A stretch of 64,000 nucleotides of DNA, from contig NZ_AMSS01000050.1 of the NCBI RefSeq assembly GCF_000313935.1, forward strand, positions 1-64,000. The letters run 5' to 3'. Positions within the stretch are counted from its first letter, which is position 1; each line of letters opens with the position of its first letter. The position numbers and the translations under genes were made by a program. Positions 47,849 through 57,712 of this stretch are shown here, one piece after another. The notes beneath the pieces were generated by a model. It searched no databases. It worked only from the letters and a program-made list of their open reading frames with translations, and was not told the origin of the DNA. The DNA is from Acinetobacter sp. WC-141 (lineage in GTDB: Bacteria > Pseudomonadota > Gammaproteobacteria > Pseudomonadales > Moraxellaceae).

Positions 47849-48772
47849 TTATGAGTTATCGTCCTGTACTGAAAACAGTCCTGTAGACAAGTAGCGGTCG
47901 CCACGGTCACAGATAATGCAAACAATAACAGCATCTGGATTTTCTTCTGCAATTTTTACTGAAGCCCACACCGCACCACCAGAAGATGTACCTGCACTAA
48001 TTCCTTCCTGACGTGCTAAACGGCGAGCCATTTTTTCCGCTTCAATTTGCGGAATATCCATAATTTGATCAACACGCTTTGGATCGAAAATCGTAGGTAA
48101 ATATTCTTGTGGCCAACGACGAATCCCAGCAATATTTGAACCTTCAGAAGGCTGTAAACCAATAATTTGAATATCTGGGTTTTGTTCTTTTAAATATTTT
48201 GAAATACCCATAATGGTACCGGTTGTACCCATTGAGCTCACAAAATGGGTAATCTTTCCACCCGTTTGCTTCCAAATTTCAGGGCCAGTTGTTAAATAAT
48301 GAGCTTCGACATTATCTGGATTGCCAAACTGATTGAGGACCAAGCCTAGACCTTCAGCTTGCATTTGCAATGCCATATCTCGTGCAGCTTCCATATTTGG
48401 CGCTTCAATCAATTCTGCCCCATAAGCACGCATAGCATCCTTACGTTCCTGACTTGAATTCCCCGGCATGATTAATTTCATTTTATAGCCACGCATTGCA
48501 GCAACCATTGCCAAAGCAATACCCGTGTTCCCACTGGTTGCCTCAATCAATGTATCTCCTGGCTTAATTTGACCACGTTTTTCTGCCTGCATAATCATGT
48601 TATATGCGGGACGGTCTTTTACAGAACCTGCCGGATTATTACCTTCTAATTTTGCTAAAACTGTCGCTTGCGTATGAGAAGCTAATCGCTGCAAACGAAC
48701 TAGAGGTGTCTTACCTACATAGTGATCTAACAAAAATTCGTCGGCTAAAAAATCAGGTTGTGTATTACTCAT
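47849..48772 (-). CDS. cysM: cysteine synthase B
   Basis: 307 aa from ATG 48772 (AGGTG upstream; GTG three codons earlier rejected). PLP enzyme forming cysteine from O-acetylserine with sulfide or thiosulfate. PLP Lys in GNNPAGSVKDRPAYNMI, substrate loop EATSGNTGIALAM, phosphate-binding SSMGTTGTIMG and C-terminal EGISAGTSSGGAVWASV. The shorter CysM-type lid around WPQEYLPTIFDPKRVDQIMDI favours CysM over CysK. Divergent from gacS, as in Pseudomonas. Confidence 0.93.
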   Translation of the reverse strand: MSNTQPDFLADEFLLDHYVGKTPLVRLQRLASHTQATVLAKLEGNNPAGSVKDRPAYNMIMQAEKRGQIKPGDTLIEATSGNTGIALAMVAAMRGYKMKLIMPGNSSQERKDAMRAYGAELIEAPNMEAARDMALQMQAEGLGLVLNQFGNPDNVEAHYLTTGPEIWKQTGGKITHFVSSMGTTGTIMGISKYLKEQNPDIQIIGLQPSEGSNIAGIRRWPQEYLPTIFDPKRVDQIMDIPQIEAEKMARRLARQEGISAGTSSGGAVWASVKIAEENPDAVIVCIICDRGDRYLSTGLFSVQDDNS

Positions 48773-48944
48773 GATCAACACCTATATCGAGGTGGGCCTA
48801 TTGTATGAAAAAATGCTCGGCACTGCACCCATTTCAATATGCTTTTTCATGAAAGAGATTAAAGCTCGGTCATTTATAAAATGCCGTCTGTTTTAAAATA
48901 AAGCGTGATAAGATGCCGTACAGAGAGATAAATCTGATGTAGCC

Positions 48945-51752
48945 ATGTTTAATTTCAATAAAACCTTATCGAAACGCTTACGTCTAAATCATGCATATGG
49001 GCAATTGATTGCTCTCATCTTTGTGCCGATTATGATTTTAACAGGGGTCGGTGCTTTTCTGGTTTTAACTGAAACATCCCATTCGGTAAAACAACAACAG
49101 CTACATCATGCCTCAGCAATTTTAGCTCGCTACAATCAAATTGCGAAAGATTTGTATACGCTAGTCGAACTAGAGCCCGATGAATACGATCATGCCCAGC
49201 ACATCATGCAAAGCATGTTTAGCGAAAAAAATCTAAGACGTGCGGTACTCATCGATAACAACGGACAAACTTATTTAAGTATTGGTTATCGTGATAATCG
49301 TTATTGGCCTAGTTTTCCTAGTAGTAATAATTTTTTTGGTCCAATTTCTTATAACCGCAACAATATTTATGGACTGCAAATTAGCAATACCCCAGGAAAA
49401 GCGCCAGTCTGGCTAGTCATTGAAATGGATAACCAGCCTCTCGAGCTGGCACGTTATCGCATTATGATTGCTCTCGTCATTACTGGGTTAATGACCTTAC
49501 TGTTACTTTTACTTTGCTTGAATTTTTATTCTCGTCGCTGGATTGCGCCGATGTATGAAATTCGCATGCAGTTACAACGTTTAAATGCTGATACTTTAGA
49601 CCAACACCTCGTGATTAACAGTACAGGCGAGCTCCGCCTACTACAGCGTGATATTGCAAATGTTGTTAAGCGATTGCACTTTAGTTTTTTAGAGTTAAAA
49701 GAACACACTGAACAAACAGAAGAAGACTTACGCAGAACATTAGATACCCTAGAAGTCCAAAACATTACCTATCGTCAAGCACGTGACCAAGCGATTTCAT
49801 CAAACCAAGCGAAGTCTGTTTTCCTTGCCAATATCAGTCATGAGCTTCGAACACCTCTCAACAGTATTGATGGCTTTATTCATTTATTACTTCGTCAACA
49901 AAATTTAAATAACGAACAGAATCTTTATCTACAAACCATTCGCAAGTCATCTGCCCATTTATTGGCATTAATTAACGATGTATTAGATTTCTCAAAAATT
50001 GATGCGGGTAAGTTAGAACTTGAAACAGCACCTTTTGATTTAGAAGAAGCCATCTTTGATGTCATGGATATGCTGTCTCCATTGGCTGCTCAAAAACATA
50101 TCGCCATGGCTTTTTATTATGCGGATAACATTCCACAAGAAGTTATTGGTGATGCTTTACGTTTCAAACAAATTCTGACCAACTTAATTTCTAATGCAAT
50201 CAAGTTCACTCCAGACGGAGAAATTATTGTTCGTGTTCGTATGGAACATGATGATATTGGACAATGTCTGCTTCATTTTAGTGTTCAAGACAGTGGTATT
50301 GGCTTAAGTGGTACAGATCGTAAAAAATTATTTGAATCATTCTCGCAAGGTGATGCATCCGTTACACGTCAATTTGGCGGTACTGGTCTAGGTCTTGCCA
50401 TCTCTAAACAGCTTGTTCATCTCATGCATGGTCAAATTGGCTTTGAAGATAATCAGGAACGTGCACCCACAGAAAAAGGCTCAACTTTCTGGTTTACTGC
50501 ACAATTTGTGGTAGATGAAGATTATGAAATCGAACATCCACACTTTGAGCATTTACAAGTGGTGTCTTATCTTGCGCATCCTGCTACAGCAAGTGTTTTA
50601 CGTTACTACCTTGAAAACTACCATGTGTCTCATATCGAAACACAATCGATTCTGGACCTGTTTAGTCGTTTAAAACATCTTGATCAGAAAGATAATACAT
50701 GGCTCATTGTTGATCATAGTGGTGATACAGAAGCGTTATTAAAAGAAATTCGTAGCCGTTATCAAGGCAATTTAGCCGTCTATGGCTATCAAATGACACT
50801 TGAGCCAAACATGCTCAGTGAATACCGTGCTCGCCCTCTATATCAACCATTAAGCCGAAGTGGACTCATTCAACTATTAAATGATCAACCTATTTTTGAA
50901 GAGGAACAACAAGACTTCAATGGTCAGGGTTTGCACATTCTGGCAGTAGATGACCATTTACCCAACTTAATTGTTTTAGAAGCTTTGTTAGGTGAACTAA
51001 ACGTTAAAACAACTAAAGCACTCAGTGGTCAAGAAGCTCTTAACCTGATCCAAGAGCGAATTGATCAGAAACTCAAACCATTTGATTTGGTGTTTATGGA
51101 TATTCAAATGCCTGTTATGTCAGGCATTGATACAACTCGTGCGATCCGTTCTTTAGAGTCGACTTTAGATGGGGAAATGCAGCTTCCAATTATTGCGTTA
51201 ACTGCCCACGCCCTTGCAGATGAAAAGCAAAAGCTTCTTAAAGTTGGTATGAATGACTATGTCACCAAACCAATTCAAATGGAACAAATCATCCAGATCT
51301 TAACGCAATGGACTAAAAATAACTTTACAGCAAAAGCCTTAGATAAAGACCACCATGTAGTCGCAGAAGCGTTAGACCCACAAATTTTAAATTGGCAACA
51401 AAGTTTGCAGCTCGCAGCAAATAAAGAAGACTTAGCGCAAGATCTACTTAAAATGTTAGTTGATAGTTTCCCAACTGAGCTAGATGAAATGCAGCAACTC
51501 ATTGAGCTTGAAGACTTCCCTCAACTTGAGCATGTTTTACATCGCCTGTATGGTGCTACTCGCTATGTAGGCGCCCCGAAACTACAACAAGTGACGGGTG
51601 ACTTTGAGCAATTTATTTCAACGCTACGTAAAGAACGCCGTGTAGCAGATGAAAGCTTTATTGAAGAGGTTATGCAGCGCTTTGATGAATTAGGTCTGGT
51701 CGTTAAAGAGGTAGAAAGTGCTGCTCACCAGATCTTGGTAATACCTGACTAA
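48945..51752 (+). CDS. gacS: GacS (BarA) hybrid sensor histidine kinase
   Basis: 935 aa. Inner-membrane tripartite kinase that, with the response regulator GacA elsewhere, controls virulence, biofilm and catabolic genes. TM1 about 20-42, periplasmic sensor about 43-170, TM2 about 171-193, HAMP and coiled coil 194-285, HisKA with H299 (ANISHELRTPLNS), HATPase (NLISNAIKFTPDGEI, GTGLGLAISKQLV), a degenerate receiver-like segment (about 530-640), an active receiver with D719 (VFMDIQMPVMSG) and Lys in YVTKPIQ, and HPt with H866. No PAS domain. The cysM-divergent position matches Pseudomonas gacS. Confidence 0.93.
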   Translation: MFNFNKTLSKRLRLNHAYGQLIALIFVPIMILTGVGAFLVLTETSHSVKQQQLHHASAILARYNQIAKDLYTLVELEPDEYDHAQHIMQSMFSEKNLRRAVLIDNNGQTYLSIGYRDNRYWPSFPSSNNFFGPISYNRNNIYGLQISNTPGKAPVWLVIEMDNQPLELARYRIMIALVITGLMTLLLLLLCLNFYSRRWIAPMYEIRMQLQRLNADTLDQHLVINSTGELRLLQRDIANVVKRLHFSFLELKEHTEQTEEDLRRTLDTLEVQNITYRQARDQAISSNQAKSVFLANISHELRTPLNSIDGFIHLLLRQQNLNNEQNLYLQTIRKSSAHLLALINDVLDFSKIDAGKLELETAPFDLEEAIFDVMDMLSPLAAQKHIAMAFYYADNIPQEVIGDALRFKQILTNLISNAIKFTPDGEIIVRVRMEHDDIGQCLLHFSVQDSGIGLSGTDRKKLFESFSQGDASVTRQFGGTGLGLAISKQLVHLMHGQIGFEDNQERAPTEKGSTFWFTAQFVVDEDYEIEHPHFEHLQVVSYLAHPATASVLRYYLENYHVSHIETQSILDLFSRLKHLDQKDNTWLIVDHSGDTEALLKEIRSRYQGNLAVYGYQMTLEPNMLSEYRARPLYQPLSRSGLIQLLNDQPIFEEEQQDFNGQGLHILAVDDHLPNLIVLEALLGELNVKTTKALSGQEALNLIQERIDQKLKPFDLVFMDIQMPVMSGIDTTRAIRSLESTLDGEMQLPIIALTAHALADEKQKLLKVGMNDYVTKPIQMEQIIQILTQWTKNNFTAKALDKDHHVVAEALDPQILNWQQSLQLAANKEDLAQDLLKMLVDSFPTELDEMQQLIELEDFPQLEHVLHRLYGATRYVGAPKLQQVTGDFEQFISTLRKERRVADESFIEEVMQRFDELGLVVKEVESAAHQILVIPD

Positions 51753-51846
51753 CATATCTAACAAATAGGCATGACTGAGCTGTCATGTTTCCAAATTACA
51801 GCCATGTTATGCTCCGTTCATCTATAAAAAAAGAAGCGGGAATCTC

Positions 51847-52635
51847 ATGGCACTCTTACGTATTGAAAAAAATAATGGCATTGCAACGGTATATTTAAAC
51901 CGTCCAGACAAACGCAATGCGATGAGTTTTGCCTTATTAAAAGAGTTAGTTTCCACTGCAAAAGCAATTAAAAAAGAAAGAGATATTCGCTGTGTTATTT
52001 TGACAGGCGAAGGGAATGTTTTTAGTGCCGGCATTGATTTATCTGACCTTAACAACCCCAAAAACTCTGCTTTTGCCATTTGGGAACTTGTAAAACCTGG
52101 ACAAAGCCTTTTTCAAAAAGCATTTTTAACTTGGCAGAATTTACCTGTACCAGTTATTGCTGCATTGGAAGGATATTGTTTCGGCGCGGGTATGCAACTC
52201 GCCTTGGCTTCCGACATCCGAATTTCTCACCCAGAAACTAAAATGTCGATTATGGAAAGCCGTTGGGGTTTAGTCCCTGATATGGGACTTACTCGCTCAT
52301 TAAAAGGCTTAATTAGCGTTGATCTTGCAAAAGAACTCACCTTAACTGCCCGTGTTTTTGATGGAAATTATGCAAAAGAAATTGGTCTTGTGACTCATTT
52401 AAGTGACTCTCCTCTAGAGCGAGCACATGAGATTGCCTCTGAAATGTTGCAGCGCTCACCTGATGCCCTCACAGCGGCAAAACGCGTCCTTGATGCAATG
52501 GAACATCAACCAGAAAAATCATTACGCTTAGAAAAAATCTGGCAACTTAAATTATTACTTGGTAAAAATAGCAAACTTGCTCGTAAAAAAGACAAACACC
52601 CGGAAGTTAATTTTTTACCACGCCAATATAAATAA
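51847..52635 (+). CDS. enoyl-CoA hydratase/isomerase (crotonase) family protein
   Basis: 262 aa. Crotonase fold: IATVYLNRPDKRNAMSFALL, oxyanion holes FSAGIDLSDL and GYCFGAGMQLALASDIRIS, and SRWGLVPDMGLTRSLKGLIS. At the second acidic position MESRWGLVPD keeps a Glu, so either hydratase or isomerase activity is possible. First gene of a three-gene rightward unit with a hydroxyacid dehydrogenase and an Hyi-like isomerase (gaps 11 and 13 bp). Its substrate is not readable. Confidence 0.88.
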   Translation: MALLRIEKNNGIATVYLNRPDKRNAMSFALLKELVSTAKAIKKERDIRCVILTGEGNVFSAGIDLSDLNNPKNSAFAIWELVKPGQSLFQKAFLTWQNLPVPVIAALEGYCFGAGMQLALASDIRISHPETKMSIMESRWGLVPDMGLTRSLKGLISVDLAKELTLTARVFDGNYAKEIGLVTHLSDSPLERAHEIASEMLQRSPDALTAAKRVLDAMEHQPEKSLRLEKIWQLKLLLGKNSKLARKKDKHPEVNFLPRQYK

Positions 52636-52646
52636 GAGCTTAGATT

Positions 52647-53516
52647 ATGAATTTTGATCGCAACACCCCTATTGCTTTTTTAGGTATGGGCCTTATGGGA
52701 AGTCGGATGGCAACCCGCCTTATTCAAGCCGGCTTTCAAGTTGCGGTTTGGAATCGAACCTTCTCTGCATGTGAAGAACTGATTGACATCGGTGCACAAC
52801 CTTTAGAACTTTCAAAGATTGGTGAATATCCAGTTATCTTAACCTGCCTAGCAGATGATAAAGCCGTACAAGCTGTATTTGAGCAAATCCAGCCTAACTT
52901 AAAAGCTAGACAGGTTATTGTTGATTTTTCAAGCTTATCTGTTGCTGCAACAAAAACACTTGCTCAAGCAGCTGCTAGCCATGACGTCACCTGGATTGAC
53001 TCACCTGTATCAGGTGGAACAGCGGGAGCAGAACAAGGCACACTTGTCATTTTTGCAGGCGGTGATGCTCAAACGATTACAGACCTAACATCTATTTATA
53101 ATGTTCTATCCCAACGCGTGACCCGAATGGGCGACACAGGAACAGGCCAAGCCACCAAAATTTGTAATCAACTGATCGTTGCAGCCAACAGCGCCCTTAT
53201 TGCAGAGGCTGTCGCGCTTGCAGACCGAGCGGGTGTAGATACGACTTTACTCGCTCCAGCTTTAGCAGGCGGATTTGCGGACTCCAAACCCTTTCAAATT
53301 CTTACTCCACGTATGGCAACTCATACCTTTGAGCCAGTTCAGTGGAAAGTTCAAACATTATCTAAGGATCTTAACAACGCAGTAACATTGGCTAACAATG
53401 TTAATTTAGACATCCCAGTTGCACAAAAAGCTCTATTACAGCTACAAACTCACCAAAAAAATGGCTTTGCTGAGAAAGATTTAGCTACTATGATTCAATT
53501 AATAGAGCAAAAATAA
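52647..53516 (+). CDS. beta-hydroxyacid dehydrogenase (tartronate-semialdehyde reductase/3-hydroxyisobutyrate dehydrogenase family)
   Basis: 289 aa. Rossmann loop IAFLGMGLMGSRMATRLIQAGF with WNRT following (NADP-type Arg), substrate loop DSPVSGGTAGAEQGTLVIFAGG and catalytic Lys in GTGQATKICNQLIVAANSALIAEA. These match GarR/GlxR and HIBADH. Its neighbour, an Hyi-like isomerase, pairs with GlxR in glyoxylate metabolism, which favours tartronate-semialdehyde reductase, but no glyoxylate carboligase (gcl) lies nearby. Function left open between the two. Confidence 0.85.
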   Translation: MNFDRNTPIAFLGMGLMGSRMATRLIQAGFQVAVWNRTFSACEELIDIGAQPLELSKIGEYPVILTCLADDKAVQAVFEQIQPNLKARQVIVDFSSLSVAATKTLAQAAASHDVTWIDSPVSGGTAGAEQGTLVIFAGGDAQTITDLTSIYNVLSQRVTRMGDTGTGQATKICNQLIVAANSALIAEAVALADRAGVDTTLLAPALAGGFADSKPFQILTPRMATHTFEPVQWKVQTLSKDLNNAVTLANNVNLDIPVAQKALLQLQTHQKNGFAEKDLATMIQLIEQK

Positions 53517-53529
53517 ACGGAGTTTGAGT

Positions 53530-54324
53530 ATGGGTCGCCTTGCAGTCAATTTATCCATGATTTTTACCGAAGTTCCTTTAATTGAACGCTTTGCTCTGGC
53601 CCATGCACAGGGCTTTGAATATGTAGAAATTCAATTCCCTTATGAATTGGCTATTTCCGACATTCAAACTCAACTCGAACGCTACAATCTTAGTCTCTGT
53701 CTAATCAATGTGCCTGCTGGTGATCTGATGCAAGGTGGGAATGGTTTAGCAGGCATACCTGGGCAAGAAACAGCTTTTTATGAAGCTTTAGAATTAGCCA
53801 TTAGCTATGCCACTGCTTTAAAGGTCCCTCGTGTTAATATTTTAGCGGGTAAACAACCTCTAGATGCCGATTTACTTCCTTGTTTAAAAACTTTAGCAGC
53901 TAATTTAAAATTTGCCTGTAACTTGCTTAGTGAACATGAGATAGAACCCGTTTTTGAAATGATTAACGGTACAGATATGCCACGTTTTTTAGTGCAGAAC
54001 ATTGCGCAAGCACAAGAGATGCTTGAAGCGGTTAATCATCCTGCTCTAAAAATGCAATATGACTGCTATCACATGGCAATGATGGGCGAAGATGTATTTG
54101 AGGGTTTGCAAGAGAATATTAACTTAATTGGACATATTCAGTTTGCGGACTGTCCGGGTCGTCATGAGCCAGATACAGCCCAAATTCCTTATGAACAAAT
54201 TTTTTCTTGGTTAAAGCAAAGCACTTATCAAAACTATATTGCAGCAGAATATAAACCTGAAAATTCTTCAAATCAGTCATTTACTTGGAAGAAAAAGTAT
54301 TTTTCAGATGATGTAAATATATAA
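53530..54324 (+). CDS. hydroxypyruvate isomerase-like TIM-barrel protein
   Basis: 264 aa from ATG 53530, seven bases after ACGGAG (53517-53522); TTG 53524 rejected. AP-endonuclease-2/xylose-isomerase-like TIM barrel of the Hyi/OtnI group: LAVNLSMIFTEVPLIERFALAHAQGFEYVEIQFPYE, LINVPAGD, FEMINGTDMPRFLV, MQYDCYHMAMMGED and GHIQFADCPGRHEPDTAQIPYEQIF supply the metal and substrate ligands. Likely interconverts hydroxypyruvate and tartronate semialdehyde or a related sugar acid. Last gene of the 51847-54324 unit. Confidence 0.87.
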   Translation: MGRLAVNLSMIFTEVPLIERFALAHAQGFEYVEIQFPYELAISDIQTQLERYNLSLCLINVPAGDLMQGGNGLAGIPGQETAFYEALELAISYATALKVPRVNILAGKQPLDADLLPCLKTLAANLKFACNLLSEHEIEPVFEMINGTDMPRFLVQNIAQAQEMLEAVNHPALKMQYDCYHMAMMGEDVFEGLQENINLIGHIQFADCPGRHEPDTAQIPYEQIFSWLKQSTYQNYIAAEYKPENSSNQSFTWKKKYFSDDVNI

Positions 54325-54405
54325 ACTGTTACGAGTTCTGTTTGAAATTTAGTTCAAAAACCACTATATTAGATAGTGAGTAATTGTCAGGAAAATATAC
54401 CCTAT

Positions 54406-54807
54406 ATGAATTTAGAACCATCGCCCAGCGTGTCTAATTCTCACGATTTCGCAATGAATGCTTCAAATAAAGACGTACAAACTTGTCTCAAAGTCGTCCA
54501 CGACGCTTTAGTTGATGTAAAAGCAAAAGATATTCTCCAGTTAGATGTTAGCTCAATTAGCAATGTCGCTGATGCTATTGTAATTGCGAGCGGTACTTCT
54601 ACTCGTCATGTGAAGGCACTCGCAGACAATGTTGCAGAAGAAGCTCGAAAAGCCGGTTTCCGCCCGATTGGCGTTGAAGGTGAACGAGATGCAGAATGGA
54701 TCTTGATTGATCTTGGCTTTGTTGTAGTACATGTGATGCTACCAACAGCTCGTAAATTCTATGATTTAGAAAGCTTATGGCGTACCGCTCCAGAGTCGGT
54801 TGCTTAA
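54406..54807 (+). CDS. rsfS: RsfS, ribosomal silencing factor
   Basis: 133 aa from ATG 54406; a GTG at 54376 would give 143. Binds L14 and blocks subunit joining during starvation. Family core from about residue 26: LKVVHDALVDVKAKDILQLDVSSISNVADAIVIASGTSTRHVKALADNV and GVEGERDAEWILIDLGFVVVHVMLPTARKFYDLESLW. The N-terminal 25 residues are variable Ser/Asn-rich. The usual partner genes (nadD, rlmH) are not adjacent. Confidence 0.93.
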   Translation: MNLEPSPSVSNSHDFAMNASNKDVQTCLKVVHDALVDVKAKDILQLDVSSISNVADAIVIASGTSTRHVKALADNVAEEARKAGFRPIGVEGERDAEWILIDLGFVVVHVMLPTARKFYDLESLWRTAPESVA

Positions 54808-54820
54808 AATTTTGCTTTTA

Positions 54821-54850
54821 AAAAAAGCGGCTCTTTTGAGCCGCTTTTTT
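54821..54850 (+). terminator. terminator after rsfS
   Basis: AAAAAAGCGGCTC (54821-54833), loop TTTT, GAGCCGCTTTTTT (54838-54850). Confidence 0.92.
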
Positions 54851-55036
54851 GTTTATCTAAAAGTCATGTTAATAACTCTTAAATAACTTTCCCCTCTTAC
54901 CTAAATACTTTAACACCTACTGCAAATAGCCAGTCATCACCCACTTCTAAATTTGACATGACAAATTGTCAGTTTTACAGCAATATACAAACTCTTGAAG
55001 TCCCCACCAATAAATAGCATAACCGGAGCACAGAAA

Positions 55037-55858
55037 GTGAAGATATTAATTACAGGCGCCAACACAGGTATTGGTTTCGCCACAGCAGAGCAACTCATTA
55101 AACAAGGGCAACATGTTATTTTAGCGTGCCGAAATCCAGAAAAAGCACAAGATGCACAAAACAAATTACGCACCCTTAACCAAGGACAAGTCGATTTAGT
55201 TTCGCTCGATTTAAACAGCCTTGAGTTAACCCAAAAAGCAGCAGATGAAATTGCTGACCGCTATGGCAGCCTTGATGTACTCATTAACAATGCAGGGTTA
55301 TTTGCTAAAACCAAACAACTGACTGTGGATGGTTTTGAGCAGCAATTTGGTGTTAATTATTTAGGTCACTTTTTACTAACTCAAAAACTACTTCCAGTTT
55401 TACAGCAGTCTCCAAAAGCACGTATTATCCATCTTGCGTCTATTGCTCACTGGGTGGGCTCAATTAAACCCAACAAGTTTCGTGCAGAAGGTTTTTACAA
55501 TCCCCTGTTCTATTACGGACAATCAAAGCTTGCGAATTTATTGTTCAGCAACGCGTTAGCAGAGCAACTAGCAAGTAGTTCTATTACCAACAATGCATTA
55601 CACCCTGGCGGTGTTGCTTCTGACATTTATCGTGAATTACCAAAACCAGTTTATGCAGCGATGAAATTAGGCTTAGTGCCAACTTCAGTGCCAGCAAAGC
55701 TCATTACAGAAATGGCTATCGGAGATGCGTGGCAGAATCGTAATGGCGAATATGTCAGTGCGCATATGCCAGACTGGAAATCTTCACACGCCAAAAACCA
55801 GCAACTGGCACGCGACCTCTACCAACAGTCAATAGACCTTGTAGACAAATTCCTTTAA
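55037..55858 (+). CDS. short-chain dehydrogenase/reductase (retinol-dehydrogenase-like)
   Basis: 273 aa from GTG 55037, eight bases after GGAG (55025-55028); the open frame reaches TTG 54995 without a ribosome site. SDR motifs: KILITGANTGIGFATAEQLI, CRNPEKAQDA (Arg after the second strand favours NADP), VLINNAGLFAKT, RIIHLASIAHW and YGQSKLANLLFSNALA (YxxxK). Resembles the eukaryotic-type retinol/WW-domain SDR branch. Substrate unknown. Single gene converging on pntB. Confidence 0.86.
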   Translation: MKILITGANTGIGFATAEQLIKQGQHVILACRNPEKAQDAQNKLRTLNQGQVDLVSLDLNSLELTQKAADEIADRYGSLDVLINNAGLFAKTKQLTVDGFEQQFGVNYLGHFLLTQKLLPVLQQSPKARIIHLASIAHWVGSIKPNKFRAEGFYNPLFYYGQSKLANLLFSNALAEQLASSSITNNALHPGGVASDIYRELPKPVYAAMKLGLVPTSVPAKLITEMAIGDAWQNRNGEYVSAHMPDWKSSHAKNQQLARDLYQQSIDLVDKFL

Positions 55859-55872
55859 ACAAATAAGCCAAT

Positions 55873-55898
55873 AAAAAAGCCACCCGAGGGTGGCTTTT
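55873..55898. terminator. bidirectional terminator between SDR and pntB
   Basis: AAAAGCCACC (55875-55884), loop CGAG, GGTGGCTTTT (55889-55898). Confidence 0.88.
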
Positions 55899-55919
55899 AC
55901 AATCCTGATTAAGGTCAGA

Positions 55920-57374
55920 TTAGTGACCGCCACCATTGATTGCTTTAGTCATATCTTCCACAACTTTCTTCGCATCACCAAAGATCATCATTGTTTTTTC
56001 GTTATAGAACAAATCGTTGTCTAAACCCGCGTAACCTGTTGCCATAGAACGCTTAATCACCATGATTGTACGCGCTTTATGAGCTTCAAGAATTGGCATA
56101 CCATAGATTGGTGAGCTTGGATCATCTTTTGCAGCAGGGTTAACTACGTCGTTTGCACCAATTACAAGCACAACATCTGTTGCTGGGAAGTCTGAGTTAA
56201 TCTCATCCATTTCCAAGATGTCTTCATATGCTACGTCTGCTTCAGCAAGCAATACGTTCATGTGACCAGGCATACGACCAGCAACAGGATGGATTGCGAA
56301 ACGAACGCGAACACCTTGCTCTTTTAGAATTTCACATAACTCTTTTACAGCATTTTGTGCACGACCTTGCGCCATACCATAACCAGGTACAATCACAACG
56401 CTGTCAGCATTTGACATCAAGAAGCCAGCATCATCAGCAGAACCAGAACGATGGTTACGCTGAACTTGCTCACCTTTAGCAGCAGTAGCAACCGCTGCAC
56501 CCCCCATTGCACCACCAAACAATACGTTGATGATCGAACGATTCATTGCTTTACACATGATGTACGACAGAATCGCACCAGATGAACCTACGAGAGAACC
56601 CGCAACGATCAACATGTTATTTTCAAGGGTAAAACCAATACCTGCCGCAGCCCAACCCGAGAATGAGTTAAGAAGCGATACCACTACAGGCATATCACCA
56701 CCACCGACTGGTGCAATCCATACCCAGCCAAATGCAAGCGCAAGAGCTGTCATTGCCCAGAAAGCAGTCATGTTGCCAGTCGTGAAGAAGTAAAAACCAC
56801 AAGCCAACATCGCAATAAAGATAAGCGCTTGAACAGGCTTAACCCATGCACCAGAAATTGTTTTAGCCCATTTTTTCGCAGCCAATTTACCATACGCAAA
56901 CACAGACGCAGTAAAGGTAATCGCACCAACGAAACAACCTACGAACAATTCAAATAAGTGAACTTTGCTCATATGCACATGTTGCACACCAGCTGCCGTT
57001 AAAGCCGCCTCATTTTGAGCAAACAATTCAGTTAATTGGTTGTTGTGTAAAATCGCAGCAATTGCAATTAAAACAGCAGCCAAACCAACTAAAGAGTGCA
57101 TAAGCGCAACAGTTTCCGGCATTTGCGTCATTGGTACAGTACGAGCACGTGCAATACCTACGATTGCGCCCAACACCATTGCACCAACAATCATCCAGAT
57201 CACTGGGTTATTCGCAACAAAGAAAGTCGTTACAACTGCAATCGCCATCGCGATCATACCGTAACGGTTACCTTGAATTGCTGTTTTAGGGCCAGACAAG
57301 CCACGAAGCGTCAAGATAAAGAGGATTGCGCCAACAAGGTACAACCAGTTTGCATTTGCTTGAATAAATTCCAT
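55920..57374 (-). CDS. pntB: NAD(P) transhydrogenase subunit beta
   Basis: 484 aa. Inner-membrane proton channel half (about nine hydrophobic segments, 1-285) and NADP(H)-binding domain III (about 310-484) with VVIVPGYGMAQGRAQNAVKELCEIL, FAIHPVAGRMPGHMNVLLAEA, VLVIGANDVVNPAAKDDPSSPI and KRSMATGYAGLDNDLFY. With the two alpha parts it uses the proton gradient to make NADPH from NADH. Third gene of the split pntAA-pntAB-pntB operon. Confidence 0.97.
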   Translation of the reverse strand: MEFIQANANWLYLVGAILFILTLRGLSGPKTAIQGNRYGMIAMAIAVVTTFFVANNPVIWMIVGAMVLGAIVGIARARTVPMTQMPETVALMHSLVGLAAVLIAIAAILHNNQLTELFAQNEAALTAAGVQHVHMSKVHLFELFVGCFVGAITFTASVFAYGKLAAKKWAKTISGAWVKPVQALIFIAMLACGFYFFTTGNMTAFWAMTALALAFGWVWIAPVGGGDMPVVVSLLNSFSGWAAAGIGFTLENNMLIVAGSLVGSSGAILSYIMCKAMNRSIINVLFGGAMGGAAVATAAKGEQVQRNHRSGSADDAGFLMSNADSVVIVPGYGMAQGRAQNAVKELCEILKEQGVRVRFAIHPVAGRMPGHMNVLLAEADVAYEDILEMDEINSDFPATDVVLVIGANDVVNPAAKDDPSSPIYGMPILEAHKARTIMVIKRSMATGYAGLDNDLFYNEKTMMIFGDAKKVVEDMTKAINGGGH

Positions 57375-57386
57375 GTCAAAGCCCTC

Positions 57387-57701
57387 TTATTTCTTTTGCT
57401 TAGGCTTGAACATTTCCAGCATGCGTGCAGTTACTGCAAAGCCACCGAAAATATTAATGCTTGCCAAAAATACTGCAATCGCACCCAGTACGCTCACCAC
57501 ATTCACACTTTGAAATGCAACGTTAGCATCTACACCCAAAATAGGTAGACCCACAGTTTGCAACATCGCACCCACCACAATAATAGATGACAACGCATTG
57601 GTTACAGCCATAAGTGGCGTATGTAAAGCTGGTGTAACACCCCAAACTACGTAATAACCTACGAAGATGGCAAGGACGAAAATTGTAATAGTTTCAACCA
57701 T
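57387..57701 (-). CDS. pntAB: NAD(P) transhydrogenase subunit alpha, membrane part (alpha-2)
   Basis: 104 aa with three to four hydrophobic segments: [37 protein letters not shown] and [23 protein letters not shown]. In E. coli this is the C-terminal part of PntA; here it is a separate gene, as in Rhodospirillum and Acinetobacter relatives. 11 bp after pntAA and 12 bp before pntB. Confidence 0.95.
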   Translation of the reverse strand: MVETITIFVLAIFVGYYVVWGVTPALHTPLMAVTNALSSIIVVGAMLQTVGLPILGVDANVAFQSVNVVSVLGAIAVFLASINIFGGFAVTARMLEMFKPKQKK

Positions 57702-57712
57702 GAGAAATCTCC

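Noticed and set aside
57096..57548. 150-codon rightward frame antisense to pntB/pntAB
   Set aside because: His/Asn/Cys-rich shadow of hydrophobic codons on the coding strand.
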